Assembly: GCA_016789755.1 (NCBI GenBank)
Contig: JAEUQG010000099.1
Span: 1 to 60,845, forward strand
Origin: Bryobacterales bacterium
GTDB taxonomy: Bacteria; Acidobacteriota; Terriglobia; Bryobacterales; Bryobacteraceae
Direction: 5' to 3'
Length of the DNA: 60,845 nucleotides
A program made the translations under genes and the position numbers. The notes beneath the pieces are model-generated. The model ran no database searches. It was not told where the DNA came from and was given only the letters and a program-made list of their open reading frames with translations. Below are positions 53,601 to 60,845 of this stretch, one piece after another (position 1 is the first letter of the stretch; the number at the start of each line of letters is the position of its first letter).

Positions 53601-53861
53601 TCGGTGGTGCTGCAACATACGCGCAAGTTGGCCGAGCGGCTGCTAGCCATGCCGTTGACGGAAGATGGCGCGCGCGTCCGCGAGGCTTATGAGCTCGCCT
53701 TGTCACGGCCCGCAAGCGGCCCGGAAGTGGACCAGGCGCTGACATTCCTCAAGCGCATCGAAAAGGAACTGCCGGCGGAAGCGAAGGACAGGACCCTGCT
53801 GCAATGGCAGAGCTTCTGCAAGGCGCTGCTGGCATCGAACGAATTCATATACATTAATTAG
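50694..53861 (+). CDS. PSCyt1-PSCyt2-PSD1 cytochrome-like secreted protein
   Basis: 1055 residues. After the signal peptide comes a PSCyt1 heme motif, CNGCH (residues 35-39), in PLFIAKCNGCHGGANPAGG. PSCyt2/DUF1549 follows (RRATYDLTGMPPTPEEV; GERWGRHWLDVARYADSNG; CARCHDHKFDPI, a second heme motif). Between it and PSD1/DUF1553 (WLTGKDHPLTARVMVNRIWR to LLASNEFIYIN) lies a beta-sandwich-like insert (about 460-570) with AAGDYQVELRDEERGAG and LAQGENVLRLQHKNRFPYF, resembling a carbohydrate-binding module. Common in Planctomycetes and Bryobacterales; function unproven, thought to act in polysaccharide breakdown. The DUF1501 gene follows after 7 bases. Confidence 0.9.
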   Translation: MRKWMLALCGSAMAMAQGPEGFFEKNVRPLFIAKCNGCHGGANPAGGLSLLTREALLKGGSRGPSVVAGNPAGSLLMKAVMHTAGTLRMPPGPKLTDAELANLTQWINQGAVWGSSAVKDAKAETAKYWSFVAPLAAKPPAAGAWAKNPIDAFVLAKLQEKGLKPAAPADKRTLIRRATYDLTGMPPTPEEVKVFLADDSPRAFEDVVERLLASPRYGERWGRHWLDVARYADSNGLDENLVYKNAFRYRDYVIQAFNKDKPYDRFVQEQLAGDLLPDTGDLKTTFERWTATGFLSLGAKMLAEDDPVKMEVDIIDEQIDTLGKTFLGLTLGCARCHDHKFDPIPQADYYSLAGIFKSTKTMENFKVVAKWHEHVLAPKEDRDRLDAHLAKIEAKNKEIGKITRGENEKLTRAAKQKVGAYLLAAHEVRETPALQPLPADARVLIERDASSFDNGNAAKPVEPKKPNVPKGAKGPFYAEYKVTVEAAGDYQVELRDEERGAGTADLSIGGVLVKKGEGAVQNREASPDAGGWAPLGIFRLAQGENVLRLQHKNRFPYFSRMRIAASPLAAGKAAPRTLVQIARHYDINPSILEQMVEHLERSNGAAASVLYAFENFGKQRPAGEWTSPAAKLLEGFTGGTRQALADRYQTLFGEVAESAPEGDDARKALRELLTEKFGPFRAPDDAREYYAPSALNDLARLEEERKTLEQATPEFPQAMGVRDGDKITDLPIHLRGSHINLGQMVPRRFPRALAGENQPPLGPNTSGRLQLAQWLTGKDHPLTARVMVNRIWRWHFGRGIVPSTDNFGRLGEKPVNQPLLDWLAVRFVEQGWSIKAMHRLIMASNTYRMSSTYDERSFETDPENTLQWRFNRKRLEAESVRDAIVTVSGGMHLVDGGSILTYKDRQYVANTSKRGGVDYDRPIRAVYLPVVRSSMYELFTAFDLPDPSVPQGDRNASVIAPQALFMMNGSVVLQHTRKLAERLLAMPLTEDGARVREAYELALSRPASGPEVDQALTFLKRIEKELPAEAKDRTLLQWQSFCKALLASNEFIYIN

Positions 53862-53868
53862 GACAAGC

Positions 53869-55278
53869 ATGAACAGCCACTGGAATTCGTATCTGAATCG
53901 GAAGTTGTCGCGGCGCGATCTGCTGCGGGTTTCAAGCACGGGGTTCGGCAGCCTGGCGCTGGCGGGCCTGCTCGGCGCGGAAGGACAAGCGAATCCGCTG
54001 GGGGTGCGCGCTCCGCACTTTCCGGCCAAGGCCAAGCGAGTTATTTTTCTGTTCATGCACGGCGGCCCGTCGCAAATCGACACCTTCGACTACAAGCCTT
54101 TGCTCAAGCGCGATCACGGTAAGCCCCTGCCCTTCGCCAAACGCCGCGTGGTATCGGCAGAAACGTTCAATCTGCTCCAGTCGCCGTGGGCGTTCCGCCA
54201 GTACGGGCAGAGCGGAGCCTGGGTTAGCGATCTGTTCCCGAACGTGGCCAAACACGTCGATGATCTCTGCTTCATCAAGTCGATGTGGGGCTCGAATTCG
54301 CGGCACGGCGGGGCGCTGTTGGAATTGCACACGGGCAGCGATACTTTTGTGCGCCCCAGCATGGGTTCGTGGGTCACCTATGGATTGGGCAGCGAAAACC
54401 AAAGCATGCCGGGGTATGTCACCATTTGCCCGACGCAGAGCCATGGCGGCGCCAACAACTACAGTTCTGCGTTCCTGCCCGCGCCCTATGCCGGCACTCC
54501 GGTGGGGTCGGTTGGCGTGCCCGCGCGCGAGGCGCGCATTCCGTTCATCGAAAACCACGAGACTCCGCGTAACCTGCAGCGTATGGAGATCGACTACACG
54601 CAGGCGATGAACCGGCAGCAACTGGAGCGCACTGGTCCGGATGCGGCCCTCGAAGGACGCATCGAATCGTTCGAACTCGCCTTCCGCATGCAATCTTCTG
54701 CTCCGGAATTGCAGGATCTGTCGGGCGAATCGGAAGTGACACGCAAAATGTACGGACTGGACAATCCGGTGACCGAGGATTTCGGGCGCCAGTGCCTGAT
54801 GGCGCGGCGCCTGTCGGAGCGCGGAGTGCGCTTTGTGCAAGTCAGCCACACTTACAAATGGGATCAGCACGCCAATTTGAAGCGCGACCACGAGGGCAAT
54901 GCCCGCGAAGTGGATCAGCCCATCGCGGCATTGCTGGCGGATCTGAAAGGACGCGGCCTGTTGAAGGACACGCTCGTCTTGTGGGCGGGCGAGTTCGGCC
55001 GCACGCCGACGGCGCAAGGCTCCGATGGACGCGATCACAATCCGGAGGCGTTCACCGTTTGGTTGGCAGGCGGCGGAGTGAAAGCCGGGTTGAGTTACGG
55101 CTCCACCGATGATTACGGTTACTACTCGGTCGACAAGAAGGTGCATTTCCATGACTTGCACGCCACCATGCTGCATCTGCTGGGGATGGATCATCTCCGT
55201 CTGACCTATCGTTTTGCCGGCCGCGATTTCCGGCTGACCGATATTCACGGCAACGTGGTGACGGACATCGTCGGCTGA
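53869..55278 (+). CDS. DUF1501 Tat-exported protein
   Basis: 469 residues starting MNSHWNSYLNRKLSRRDLLR with GFGSLALAGLL, a Tat signal with twin Arg about 15 residues in. The body is the DUF1501 alkaline-phosphatase-like fold: RVIFLFMHGGPSQIDTFDYK, LWAGEFGRTPTAQGSDGRDH and LHATMLHLLGMDH, keeping several metal-type Asp and His positions. It is almost always found beside PSD1 genes, as here with 7 bases between and AGGA before its ATG. The pair probably works together in the periplasm; biochemical role unknown. Confidence 0.9.
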   Translation: MNSHWNSYLNRKLSRRDLLRVSSTGFGSLALAGLLGAEGQANPLGVRAPHFPAKAKRVIFLFMHGGPSQIDTFDYKPLLKRDHGKPLPFAKRRVVSAETFNLLQSPWAFRQYGQSGAWVSDLFPNVAKHVDDLCFIKSMWGSNSRHGGALLELHTGSDTFVRPSMGSWVTYGLGSENQSMPGYVTICPTQSHGGANNYSSAFLPAPYAGTPVGSVGVPAREARIPFIENHETPRNLQRMEIDYTQAMNRQQLERTGPDAALEGRIESFELAFRMQSSAPELQDLSGESEVTRKMYGLDNPVTEDFGRQCLMARRLSERGVRFVQVSHTYKWDQHANLKRDHEGNAREVDQPIAALLADLKGRGLLKDTLVLWAGEFGRTPTAQGSDGRDHNPEAFTVWLAGGGVKAGLSYGSTDDYGYYSVDKKVHFHDLHATMLHLLGMDHLRLTYRFAGRDFRLTDIHGNVVTDIVG

Positions 55279-55400
55279 CCCCGGTGCGCGCGACTGCCGC
55301 GTCGCATTCCACCCCATGCCGCGGGCGCTGGCCAGTCCTTCCGCCTTCCGGTTCGAATCTCATTCCCGGTCCCGAAGAAACGGAATAGAGGAGAGAAAAA

Positions 55401-56843
55401 ATGAATCGACGTACGTTTCTTGGAGCAGCGCTCGGCGCGGCAGCAGCATCCGCACAGCAAGCCAAGCGGCCGAATATTCTCTACGTGTTTGCCGATCAAC
55501 TGCGCGCCCATTCGGTGGGCTGCTACGGCAATCCGGAAGTGAAGACTCCGAACCTCGATCGCCTGGCCGCTGAAGGAATCCTGTTTGAGCACACCTTCGC
55601 CAATGTTCCGGTGTGCTGCCCCGCGCGGGCGAACATGCTCACCGGAGTCTACACGCACCGCAACGGAATGGTGGCGAACGATCTGCGGCTGCGGGAAACG
55701 GAAGTGACCAGCGCCAAGCTGCTTTCGGCACAGGGCTACCGTACGGGCTTCATCGGAAAATGGCACTTGGACGGAGGCCCGCGCATGCCCGGCTTCATCC
55801 CGCCCGGACCCCGTCGCCAGGGCTTTGCCTTCTGGGGCGCCAACGAGTGCAGCCACGCGCACTTCAACACGCAGTATTTCCACGATTCACCCCAGCCCAT
55901 TCCGATGAAAAAGTTCGAAGCCGAAGGCTGGACCGACATCGCCGTCGATTTCCTGAAGCAGACCAAGGCCGGCGGCCAACCGTTCTTCCTCACCATCGCT
56001 ATGGGCCCGCCGCACGATCCTTACGGCGCTCCGGAAGAGTACATGCGAATGTACGATGCGTCGAAACTCACCATGCGGCCCAACTGGAAGTCGGACTCGG
56101 CCAACGTACCAGGTCCGAAACAGATTGCCGCCTATTACGCCGCGACTACGGCGGTGGACGACCAGATAGGGCGCCTGATGCGGACTCTGAAGGAACTGGG
56201 CCTGGAACAGGACACCATCGTTTTGTTTTCTTCCGATCACGGAGACATGCTCGGCTCGCACGGGCTGCGGCTGAAGCGCAAGCCGTGGGAGGAGTCTATC
56301 CGCATTCCGGGTATTCTGCGCTATCCGGCGAAAGTAAAAGCGGGGCAGAAGGTGAGCACGCCGTTCACCCATGTCGATTTCGCCCCGACGCTCTTGGGAC
56401 TGTGCGGACTGAAACCGCCGGCCACCATGCAAGGCACGAACCTCGCCCCGCTCGTCCTGGGTCAGAAAATGAACGCTCCCGACTCGGCCTACTTCCAGAT
56501 ATTCGGGCCGTTTCAAGGCGACGGCACCGAGCATGGATGGCGCGGCGTGCGCACAGCCCGCTACATGTACGCGCGCACAAAGGACAAGCCGTGGGTGCTC
56601 TACGATCTGCGCGAAGATCCGTACGAATTGAAGAATCTCGCAGGCGATCCGTCGGTGGCGCTCGTACAGGCGGAAATGGAGAAAAGGCTCCAGCAATGGA
56701 TGCGCAAAACCGGAGACAGTTGGAGCTACGACTGGACGGAGTTAGTGGAAGACCGGGGCCGCCTCTACCGGCACAAAACCTTTTACACAGTGGATGAATA
56801 TCTACGGTGGGCGAAGGAGAATCCCGAAGCCAGCCGGCAGTAA
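55401..56843 (+). CDS. Exported sulfatase 2 (Cys-type formylglycine)
   Basis: 480 residues with signal MNRRTFLGAALGAAAASAQQ and a very strong ribosome site (GAGGAGAG). The formylglycine motif is Cys72-Cys73-Pro-Ala-Arg76 followed by ANMLTG; the first Cys is the one expected to be converted. Metal and substrate residues are in NILYVFADQLRAHS, FIGKWHLDGG, MGPPHDPYG and LFSSDHGDMLGSHG. It likely removes sulfate from a glycan. It lies 122 bases after the DUF1501 gene and 41 before the oxidoreductase, all codirectional. Confidence 0.92.
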   Translation: MNRRTFLGAALGAAAASAQQAKRPNILYVFADQLRAHSVGCYGNPEVKTPNLDRLAAEGILFEHTFANVPVCCPARANMLTGVYTHRNGMVANDLRLRETEVTSAKLLSAQGYRTGFIGKWHLDGGPRMPGFIPPGPRRQGFAFWGANECSHAHFNTQYFHDSPQPIPMKKFEAEGWTDIAVDFLKQTKAGGQPFFLTIAMGPPHDPYGAPEEYMRMYDASKLTMRPNWKSDSANVPGPKQIAAYYAATTAVDDQIGRLMRTLKELGLEQDTIVLFSSDHGDMLGSHGLRLKRKPWEESIRIPGILRYPAKVKAGQKVSTPFTHVDFAPTLLGLCGLKPPATMQGTNLAPLVLGQKMNAPDSAYFQIFGPFQGDGTEHGWRGVRTARYMYARTKDKPWVLYDLREDPYELKNLAGDPSVALVQAEMEKRLQQWMRKTGDSWSYDWTELVEDRGRLYRHKTFYTVDEYLRWAKENPEASRQ

Positions 56844-56847
56844 CCGC

Positions 56848-56877
56848 ATGACAGAGCCTCAGAAGGAGAACTACAAT
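56848..56877 (+). promoter_or_regulatory. Promoter ATGACA-N18-TACAAT for the Gfo/Idh/MocA gene
   Basis: Both hexamers match five of six consensus bases and the spacer is 18. The -10 ends 7 bases before the ATG, predicting a leaderless transcript. AAGGAG lies inside the spacer, 16 bases from the ATG, too far to be a normal ribosome site. This is the best supported of the leaderless set. Confidence 0.6.
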
Positions 56878-56884
56878 AGCAACC

Positions 56885-58108
56885 ATGGAATCCCTCTCCC
56901 GTAGAAATTTTCTTGCCGCGGGCGCGACGGTCATGTCGCTGGATGCTGCGGCCTACAATCGTGTTCGCGGGGCCAATGAGCGGCTGCGCATCGGCATTAT
57001 CGGATGCGGCGGCATGGCCGGCGGACACATGCGGGCGCTCGTGCGTATGAAGGAAGCCGAGAACATCGAAGTCGCCTCGGTGTGCGACCTGTGGGATGTC
57101 CGCGCCGAAGAAGCGTCCAAGATCACCGGCGGCAAGGTCGTCAAGGGTTACAAGAACGTTCTCGCCGACAAAGACATCGATTACGTCCTTAACGCCACTC
57201 CCGAACACTGGCATGCGCAGATCACGCTCGACGCCGCCGATGCGGGCGTTCACGTCTATTGCGAAAAGCCGATGACCTACTCCATCGAAGAAGCCAAGAA
57301 GGTTGTGGCGAAGGTAAAAGCCACCGGCATCAAGATGCAGGTGGGCGTGCAAGGCATGTCCGACGATTCCTATGAAGTGGCCCACGAATACGTCAAGAAT
57401 GGCACGCTGGGCAAAGTCGTGATCGCGCAGATTGATTATTCGCGCAACCACAAAGATGACTTCTGGCTCTATGAGGAAAAGCCGAATGCCAAGCCGGGCG
57501 AGAACCTGGATTGGAACACCTGGCAGGGCTCGACGAAGAAGCGGCCCTTCGATCCTGAGCGGTTTTTCTCCTGGCGGCGCTTCTGGGATTATTCGGGCGG
57601 AATCGCATCCGATCTGTTTGTGCACCGGGTCACGCGCCTCATCAAGGCGCTCGGCTTGACTTTCCCGGACAAAGTGGTTGCCACCGGCGGAAAGTTCCAA
57701 TTCCCGAATAGCAAGGCGGACATTCCAGATACGTTCAACATGCTGCTGGATTATCCCGAGGGAGTGACGATTCAGCTTGTCTCCTCGATGGCCAACGACA
57801 CTCCGGTAACCCACATGTTGCGCGGCCACAAGGCAACGCTCGAATTCACGCGCACGGGCTTCAACATCGTTCCGCAGCGGCTCTATGCCAACGAGGTGAA
57901 GCCGGTGACCTACGAGAAGAAGGGCGCCGAAGACATCGCCCTGCATCACAAAAATCTCCAGGCGGCCATCCGCAAAAACGAAGCGTTGAAGTGCGATTGC
58001 ATGCTGGGCTATTACGGCGTAGTCGCGGCGCGCATGGGAGTGGAAAGCTTCCGCAAGCGCAAGTACCTGGCATGGGACCGCGCAAAGGAACGCGTGGTGA
58101 ATGCGTAG
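56885..58108 (+). CDS. Exported Gfo/Idh/MocA oxidoreductase
   Basis: 407 residues. The Tat-like signal is [19 protein letters not shown]. The Rossmann loop reads [15 protein letters not shown], and [16 protein letters not shown] contains the EKP motif that holds the nicotinamide and catalytic Lys. The second domain has [18 protein letters not shown] and [16 protein letters not shown], where a catalytic His is usual. Members oxidise or reduce sugars with tightly held NAD(P); exported ones carry their cofactor out by Tat, as in glucose-fructose oxidoreductase. It overlaps the next gene by 8 bases. Confidence 0.88.
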   Translation: MESLSRRNFLAAGATVMSLDAAAYNRVRGANERLRIGIIGCGGMAGGHMRALVRMKEAENIEVASVCDLWDVRAEEASKITGGKVVKGYKNVLADKDIDYVLNATPEHWHAQITLDAADAGVHVYCEKPMTYSIEEAKKVVAKVKATGIKMQVGVQGMSDDSYEVAHEYVKNGTLGKVVIAQIDYSRNHKDDFWLYEEKPNAKPGENLDWNTWQGSTKKRPFDPERFFSWRRFWDYSGGIASDLFVHRVTRLIKALGLTFPDKVVATGGKFQFPNSKADIPDTFNMLLDYPEGVTIQLVSSMANDTPVTHMLRGHKATLEFTRTGFNIVPQRLYANEVKPVTYEKKGAEDIALHHKNLQAAIRKNEALKCDCMLGYYGVVAARMGVESFRKRKYLAWDRAKERVVNA

Positions 58109-59375
58109 GGCTCTGCTGCTCTTCGCACTGGCCTCCGCCGCCGGCGCGCAGACCTACGACTTGCTTCTTCAGGGCGGCCATTTGATCGACCCCAAAAACG
58201 GCATCGACGCCGTGCGCGACGTGGCGATTCGCGCCGGAAAGGTGGCGGCCGTGGCGGAGAACATTCCGCCCTCGCAGGCCCGCAAGACCATCGGCGTGAA
58301 GGGCCTCTACCTGTCGCCGGGACTGGTGGACATCCACGTACATGTCTTCCACACCACCGGAGTGAAAGACGCTTGGGCCGGAGACAACAGCGTCGCGCCC
58401 GACAGTTTCAGCTTCCGCACCGGCGTCACTACCATGGCCGATGCCGGTTCTTCCGGATGGCGAAACTTCGAAACCTTCCGCCACACCGTCATCGACCGGG
58501 CTCGCACACGGGTGTTCGCCTTCATCAATATTGCCGGGCTTGGGATGTTGACGAACATCGTCGAGCAGGCCACCGCCGACATGAAACCCGATGAAGTAGC
58601 GGCGCTGGCGAAGAAGCACAAGGATGTTGTGGTCGGTGTCAAGACAGCGCACTACGAGGGTCCGGATTGGACCGCCGTGGATCGGGCTTTGGAGGCAGGA
58701 ACCAAAGCCGGCCTGCCGGTCATGGTCGATTTCGGCTGGTTCCTCAAAGAGCGGCCTTATTGGCAACTGGTCACCGGGAAACTGCGGCCGGGAGACATCA
58801 GCACTCATTTCTTCCGCGGACCTGTGCCCATCGCGGGAAGCGACGGCAAGCTTTACGACTATCTCAAACAGGCTCGGACCCGCGGCGTGAAGTTCGACGT
58901 CGGCCACGGCGGCGGCAGTTTCGTTTGGCGCAATGCGGCGCCGGCAATCCGGCAGGGTTTCTATCCCGATTCGATTTCCACCGATCTGCACACCGGTTCG
59001 ATGAACGGCCCGATGTTCGACATGCCGACCACCATGTCGAAAATGCTGGCCGCCGGGATGCCGCTCAAGGAAGTGATTCTCCGGTCCACATGGAACCCCG
59101 CGCAGCAGATCGGCCACCCTGAGCTTGGCCATCTCAGCGTGGGCGCGTTCGCCGATATTGCGGTCTGGCGCATGCTGGAAGGCAGCTTCGGTTTCGCCGA
59201 TCCGGAAGGCGGAAAAGTCACCGGAAAACAGCGCCTCCAATGCGAAATGACACTGAAAGACGGAGAGATTCTATTCAACTGGAATGCACTCGGCGCGGTG
59301 GATTGGCAGAATCTGAAACCCGATTACGGCGTCCGTCCCGTCGAGTTTCTGATACCCCCTCCGGGAAAGAAGTAG
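58101..59375 (+). CDS. Exported amidohydrolase, dihydroorotase/deacetylase-like
   Basis: 424 residues with a short signal ([17 protein letters not shown]). The start of the fold is [20 protein letters not shown]; metal site HxH is in [24 protein letters not shown] provides the Lys likely carbamylated; [11 protein letters not shown] gives the late Asp. The end is the usual GKLSV-type [16 protein letters not shown]. This matches the Atu3266/EF0837 group (alpha-acyloxy or N-acyl deacetylases often mislabelled dihydroorotase). It overlaps the oxidoreductase by 8 bases and is surely coupled to it, suggesting successive steps on one substrate. Confidence 0.85.
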   Translation: MRRALLLFALASAAGAQTYDLLLQGGHLIDPKNGIDAVRDVAIRAGKVAAVAENIPPSQARKTIGVKGLYLSPGLVDIHVHVFHTTGVKDAWAGDNSVAPDSFSFRTGVTTMADAGSSGWRNFETFRHTVIDRARTRVFAFINIAGLGMLTNIVEQATADMKPDEVAALAKKHKDVVVGVKTAHYEGPDWTAVDRALEAGTKAGLPVMVDFGWFLKERPYWQLVTGKLRPGDISTHFFRGPVPIAGSDGKLYDYLKQARTRGVKFDVGHGGGSFVWRNAAPAIRQGFYPDSISTDLHTGSMNGPMFDMPTTMSKMLAAGMPLKEVILRSTWNPAQQIGHPELGHLSVGAFADIAVWRMLEGSFGFADPEGGKVTGKQRLQCEMTLKDGEILFNWNALGAVDWQNLKPDYGVRPVEFLIPPPGKK

Positions 59376-59407
59376 ACTAGAGCAAATACTCACCTCTGGG
59401 AGGTTCG

Positions 59408-60845
59408 ATGTTTTCGCTCTGTCTGCGAATCACACTCGCTTCTTTGCTTTTGCTTGTGCCACAGCAAGGGGTGGCGCAGGTTCTCTACGGTTCCCTCACC
59501 GGCAACGTGACAGACCCCACCGGCGCCGCCGTGCCGAATGCCAAAGTGGAGGCCGTCAATTCGGGAACAGGCGTTATGCGCACAGCCACCACGGATGCGG
59601 CCGGCGCCTACAACTTCAACGATCTCCAGCCCGGCAATTACCGCGTGACACTCAGCGCCCCGTCGTTCCGCACGGTGGTGCAGCAGGGCGTTCAGATCCT
59701 TCCCAACAGCGTCCGCCGCGCCGACGTGCAACTGGACGTGGCTCAGGTCAGCGAGAGCATCACTGTCGCGGGCGCGGCCACGGTTCTGCAAACCGACCGG
59801 GCCGACGTGAACAATCAGGTGCAAGGTTCGCAGATCGTGAACCTGCCGTTCACCGGCAATTCGGGGCGCAACTGGCAGGCGTTATACAAACTGGTGCCCG
59901 GCTTTGCTCCGCCCGCGGAACTGCACTCCGACGCAGGCAATCCGCAGCGCGCGCTGGGCGTCAATGTGAACGGAGCGTCGCGGTCGAACAACAACACCCG
60001 GCTCGATGGCGCAACCGTGTCGTATCCCTGGCTTCCGCACATCGTGGCCTATGTGCCCCCGGCGGACGCCGTCGAAACGGTGAACATCGTCTCCAACTCC
60101 TTCGATGCCGAACAAGGCATGGCAGGCGGCTCGGCCATCAATGTCCAAATCAAATCGGGCACCAATGAACTCCACGGCAGCGCGCACTGGTTCCATACCA
60201 ACTCGGCTGTCCGCGCCCGAAACTTCTTCTTCGTGGCGCCCCAGATTCCGAAGAACATCTTGAACCAGGCGGGTGGCACTATCGGCGGGCCTATCGTCAA
60301 AAACAAGCTCTTCTTCTTCGCCGATTTTGAGCGCACGGTACGCCGCGAATCGCGCTCGGCATTCCGCACGGTTCCCAGCGCCGACATCCGCGCAGGCAAC
60401 TTTGCCGGTACTGGTTCGTCGATCTTCGATCCCCTCACAGGCGCGGTGGACGGGGCGGGCCGCCAGCTTTTCCCCAATCAGGCGATTCCCACCAGCCGCA
60501 TCGATTCCGCATCGGCCGCCATGGCGGCGCTGACACCCGCGGCGAATCTCACGACGTTCCCGTCGAACTACCTGGCGCTCGGAAGCTACGCCTTCAACCG
60601 CGACAACGCCGACTTCAAGATCAACTACAACCCGACAGCGAAATCGTCGCTCTTCGGGCGCTACAGCATCTCGCCGAGCGACATCTTCGACCCGCCATCC
60701 CTCGGACCCGCGGGAGGCGACGCACTCGCCGGCGGCCAGCCGGGTAACGCCCCGGGACGGATTCAATCCGCCTCCATCGGCGGCACCTACACCATCAGCC
60801 CACGTATTCTTGTCGACGCCACGGTTGGTTTCACGCGCCAGCGCT
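59408..60845 (+). CDS. TonB-dependent receptor, Oar type (receptor 4), 5' part
   Basis: Translated by hand; the gene runs off the right edge after 479 codons. The ATG has GGGAGG six bases upstream, and AATACT lies 18 bases before it. The signal peptide (MFSLCLRITLASLLLLVPQ) ends at GVAQ. The regulatory domain follows (GSLTGNVTDPTGAAVPNAKV to GNYRVTLSAPSFR), then a plug region (NLPFTGNSGRNWQALYKLVP; VNVNGASRSNNNTRLDGATV; NVQIKSGTNELHGSAHWFHT) and early barrel strands (GGPIVKNKLFFFADFERTVR). It follows the amidohydrolase by 32 bases, so may be the importer for the whole preceding cluster. Confidence 0.88.
   Translation, partial: MFSLCLRITLASLLLLVPQQGVAQVLYGSLTGNVTDPTGAAVPNAKVEAVNSGTGVMRTATTDAAGAYNFNDLQPGNYRVTLSAPSFRTVVQQGVQILPNSVRRADVQLDVAQVSESITVAGAATVLQTDRADVNNQVQGSQIVNLPFTGNSGRNWQALYKLVPGFAPPAELHSDAGNPQRALGVNVNGASRSNNNTRLDGATVSYPWLPHIVAYVPPADAVETVNIVSNSFDAEQGMAGGSAINVQIKSGTNELHGSAHWFHTNSAVRARNFFFVAPQIPKNILNQAGGTIGGPIVKNKLFFFADFERTVRRESRSAFRTVPSADIRAGNFAGTGSSIFDPLTGAVDGAGRQLFPNQAIPTSRIDSASAAMAALTPAANLTTFPSNYLALGSYAFNRDNADFKINYNPTAKSSLFGRYSISPSDIFDPPSLGPAGGDALAGGQPGNAPGRIQSASIGGTYTISPRILVDATVGFTRQR

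Noticed and set aside
55330..55385. GGTTCGAATC resembling a tRNA T-arm
   Set aside because: The five bases on each side of TTCGAAT do not pair, and no acceptor or anticodon stem can be drawn around it.

Overview
The window reads as a piece of a compact, GC-rich Acidobacteriota chromosome, most likely from the Bryobacterales/Solibacter lineage. This is inferred from the gene families, since no rRNA or marker tree is available. The signs are four Oar-type TonB-dependent receptors with N-terminal carboxypeptidase-regulatory domains, a PSCyt/PSD1 - DUF1501 - sulfatase block, an HTCS-like propeller histidine kinase, a broken ADOP-type MacB permease, many secreted enzymes with Tat-like signals, and lptD (a Gram-negative outer membrane). 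About 41 intact or edge-cut protein genes and one clear pseudogene are supported. I see no tRNA, rRNA, insertion sequence, prophage or CRISPR array.

Layout. 1-2.6 kb: end of an SBBP beta-propeller protein, a membrane-anchored pseudokinase, a small membrane protein and an aldo/keto-reductase-fold protein lacking the usual catalytic residues. 2.7-11.4 kb: TonB receptor 1, a six-heme NapC/NirT-like cytochrome, a GH95-related glycosidase and a hybrid histidine kinase. 11.4-20.5 kb, all on the minus strand: RDD protein, glucose-6-phosphate isomerase, TonB receptor 2 and, 22 bases after it, a GH42-like glycosidase. 20.6-28.1 kb: lptD converging on glnS, then TonB receptor 3. 28.3-39.7 kb: rnhA, a sialidase-like BNR protein, an RMD1/DUF155-like protein and a COG3618 lactonase-type amidohydrolase, then an HTCS-like kinase, a YihX-like HAD phosphatase, xylulokinase, an exported mannonate-dehydratase-like protein and a GH29 fucosidase. 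39.8-48.4 kb: cold-shock protein with promoter and terminator, SdpI-like membrane protein, PAP2 phosphatase, MurG/MGDG-type glycosyltransferase, a canonical aldo/keto reductase, a sulfatase, a PLP decarboxylase and a PhoB-type two-component pair. 48.4-60.8 kb: a 349-base gap with folded sequence, an exported enolase-superfamily enzyme, the ADOP pseudogene carrying a 90-base tandem repeat, PSCyt/PSD1, DUF1501, a second sulfatase, an exported Gfo/Idh/MocA oxidoreductase, an exported amidohydrolase and the start of TonB receptor 4.

The common theme is capture and partial periplasmic breakdown of complex carbohydrates. TonB receptors import oligomers; exported glycosidases, sulfatases, an enolase-family enzyme, an oxidoreductase and hydrolases modify them; xylulokinase, Pgi and the lactonase-type hydrolase feed sugars into central metabolism; an HTCS-like kinase probably senses the sugar. 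No complete new defence or mobile system is evident. The best leads are the ADOP remnant whose middle is replaced by a 90-base structured repeat; a TANNNT-like hexamer ending exactly 7 bases before six start codons, which suggests widespread leaderless transcription; two enzyme folds that have lost catalytic residues; an unassigned folded element at 48.7 kb; and a change in strand G/C bias near 20-22 kb.
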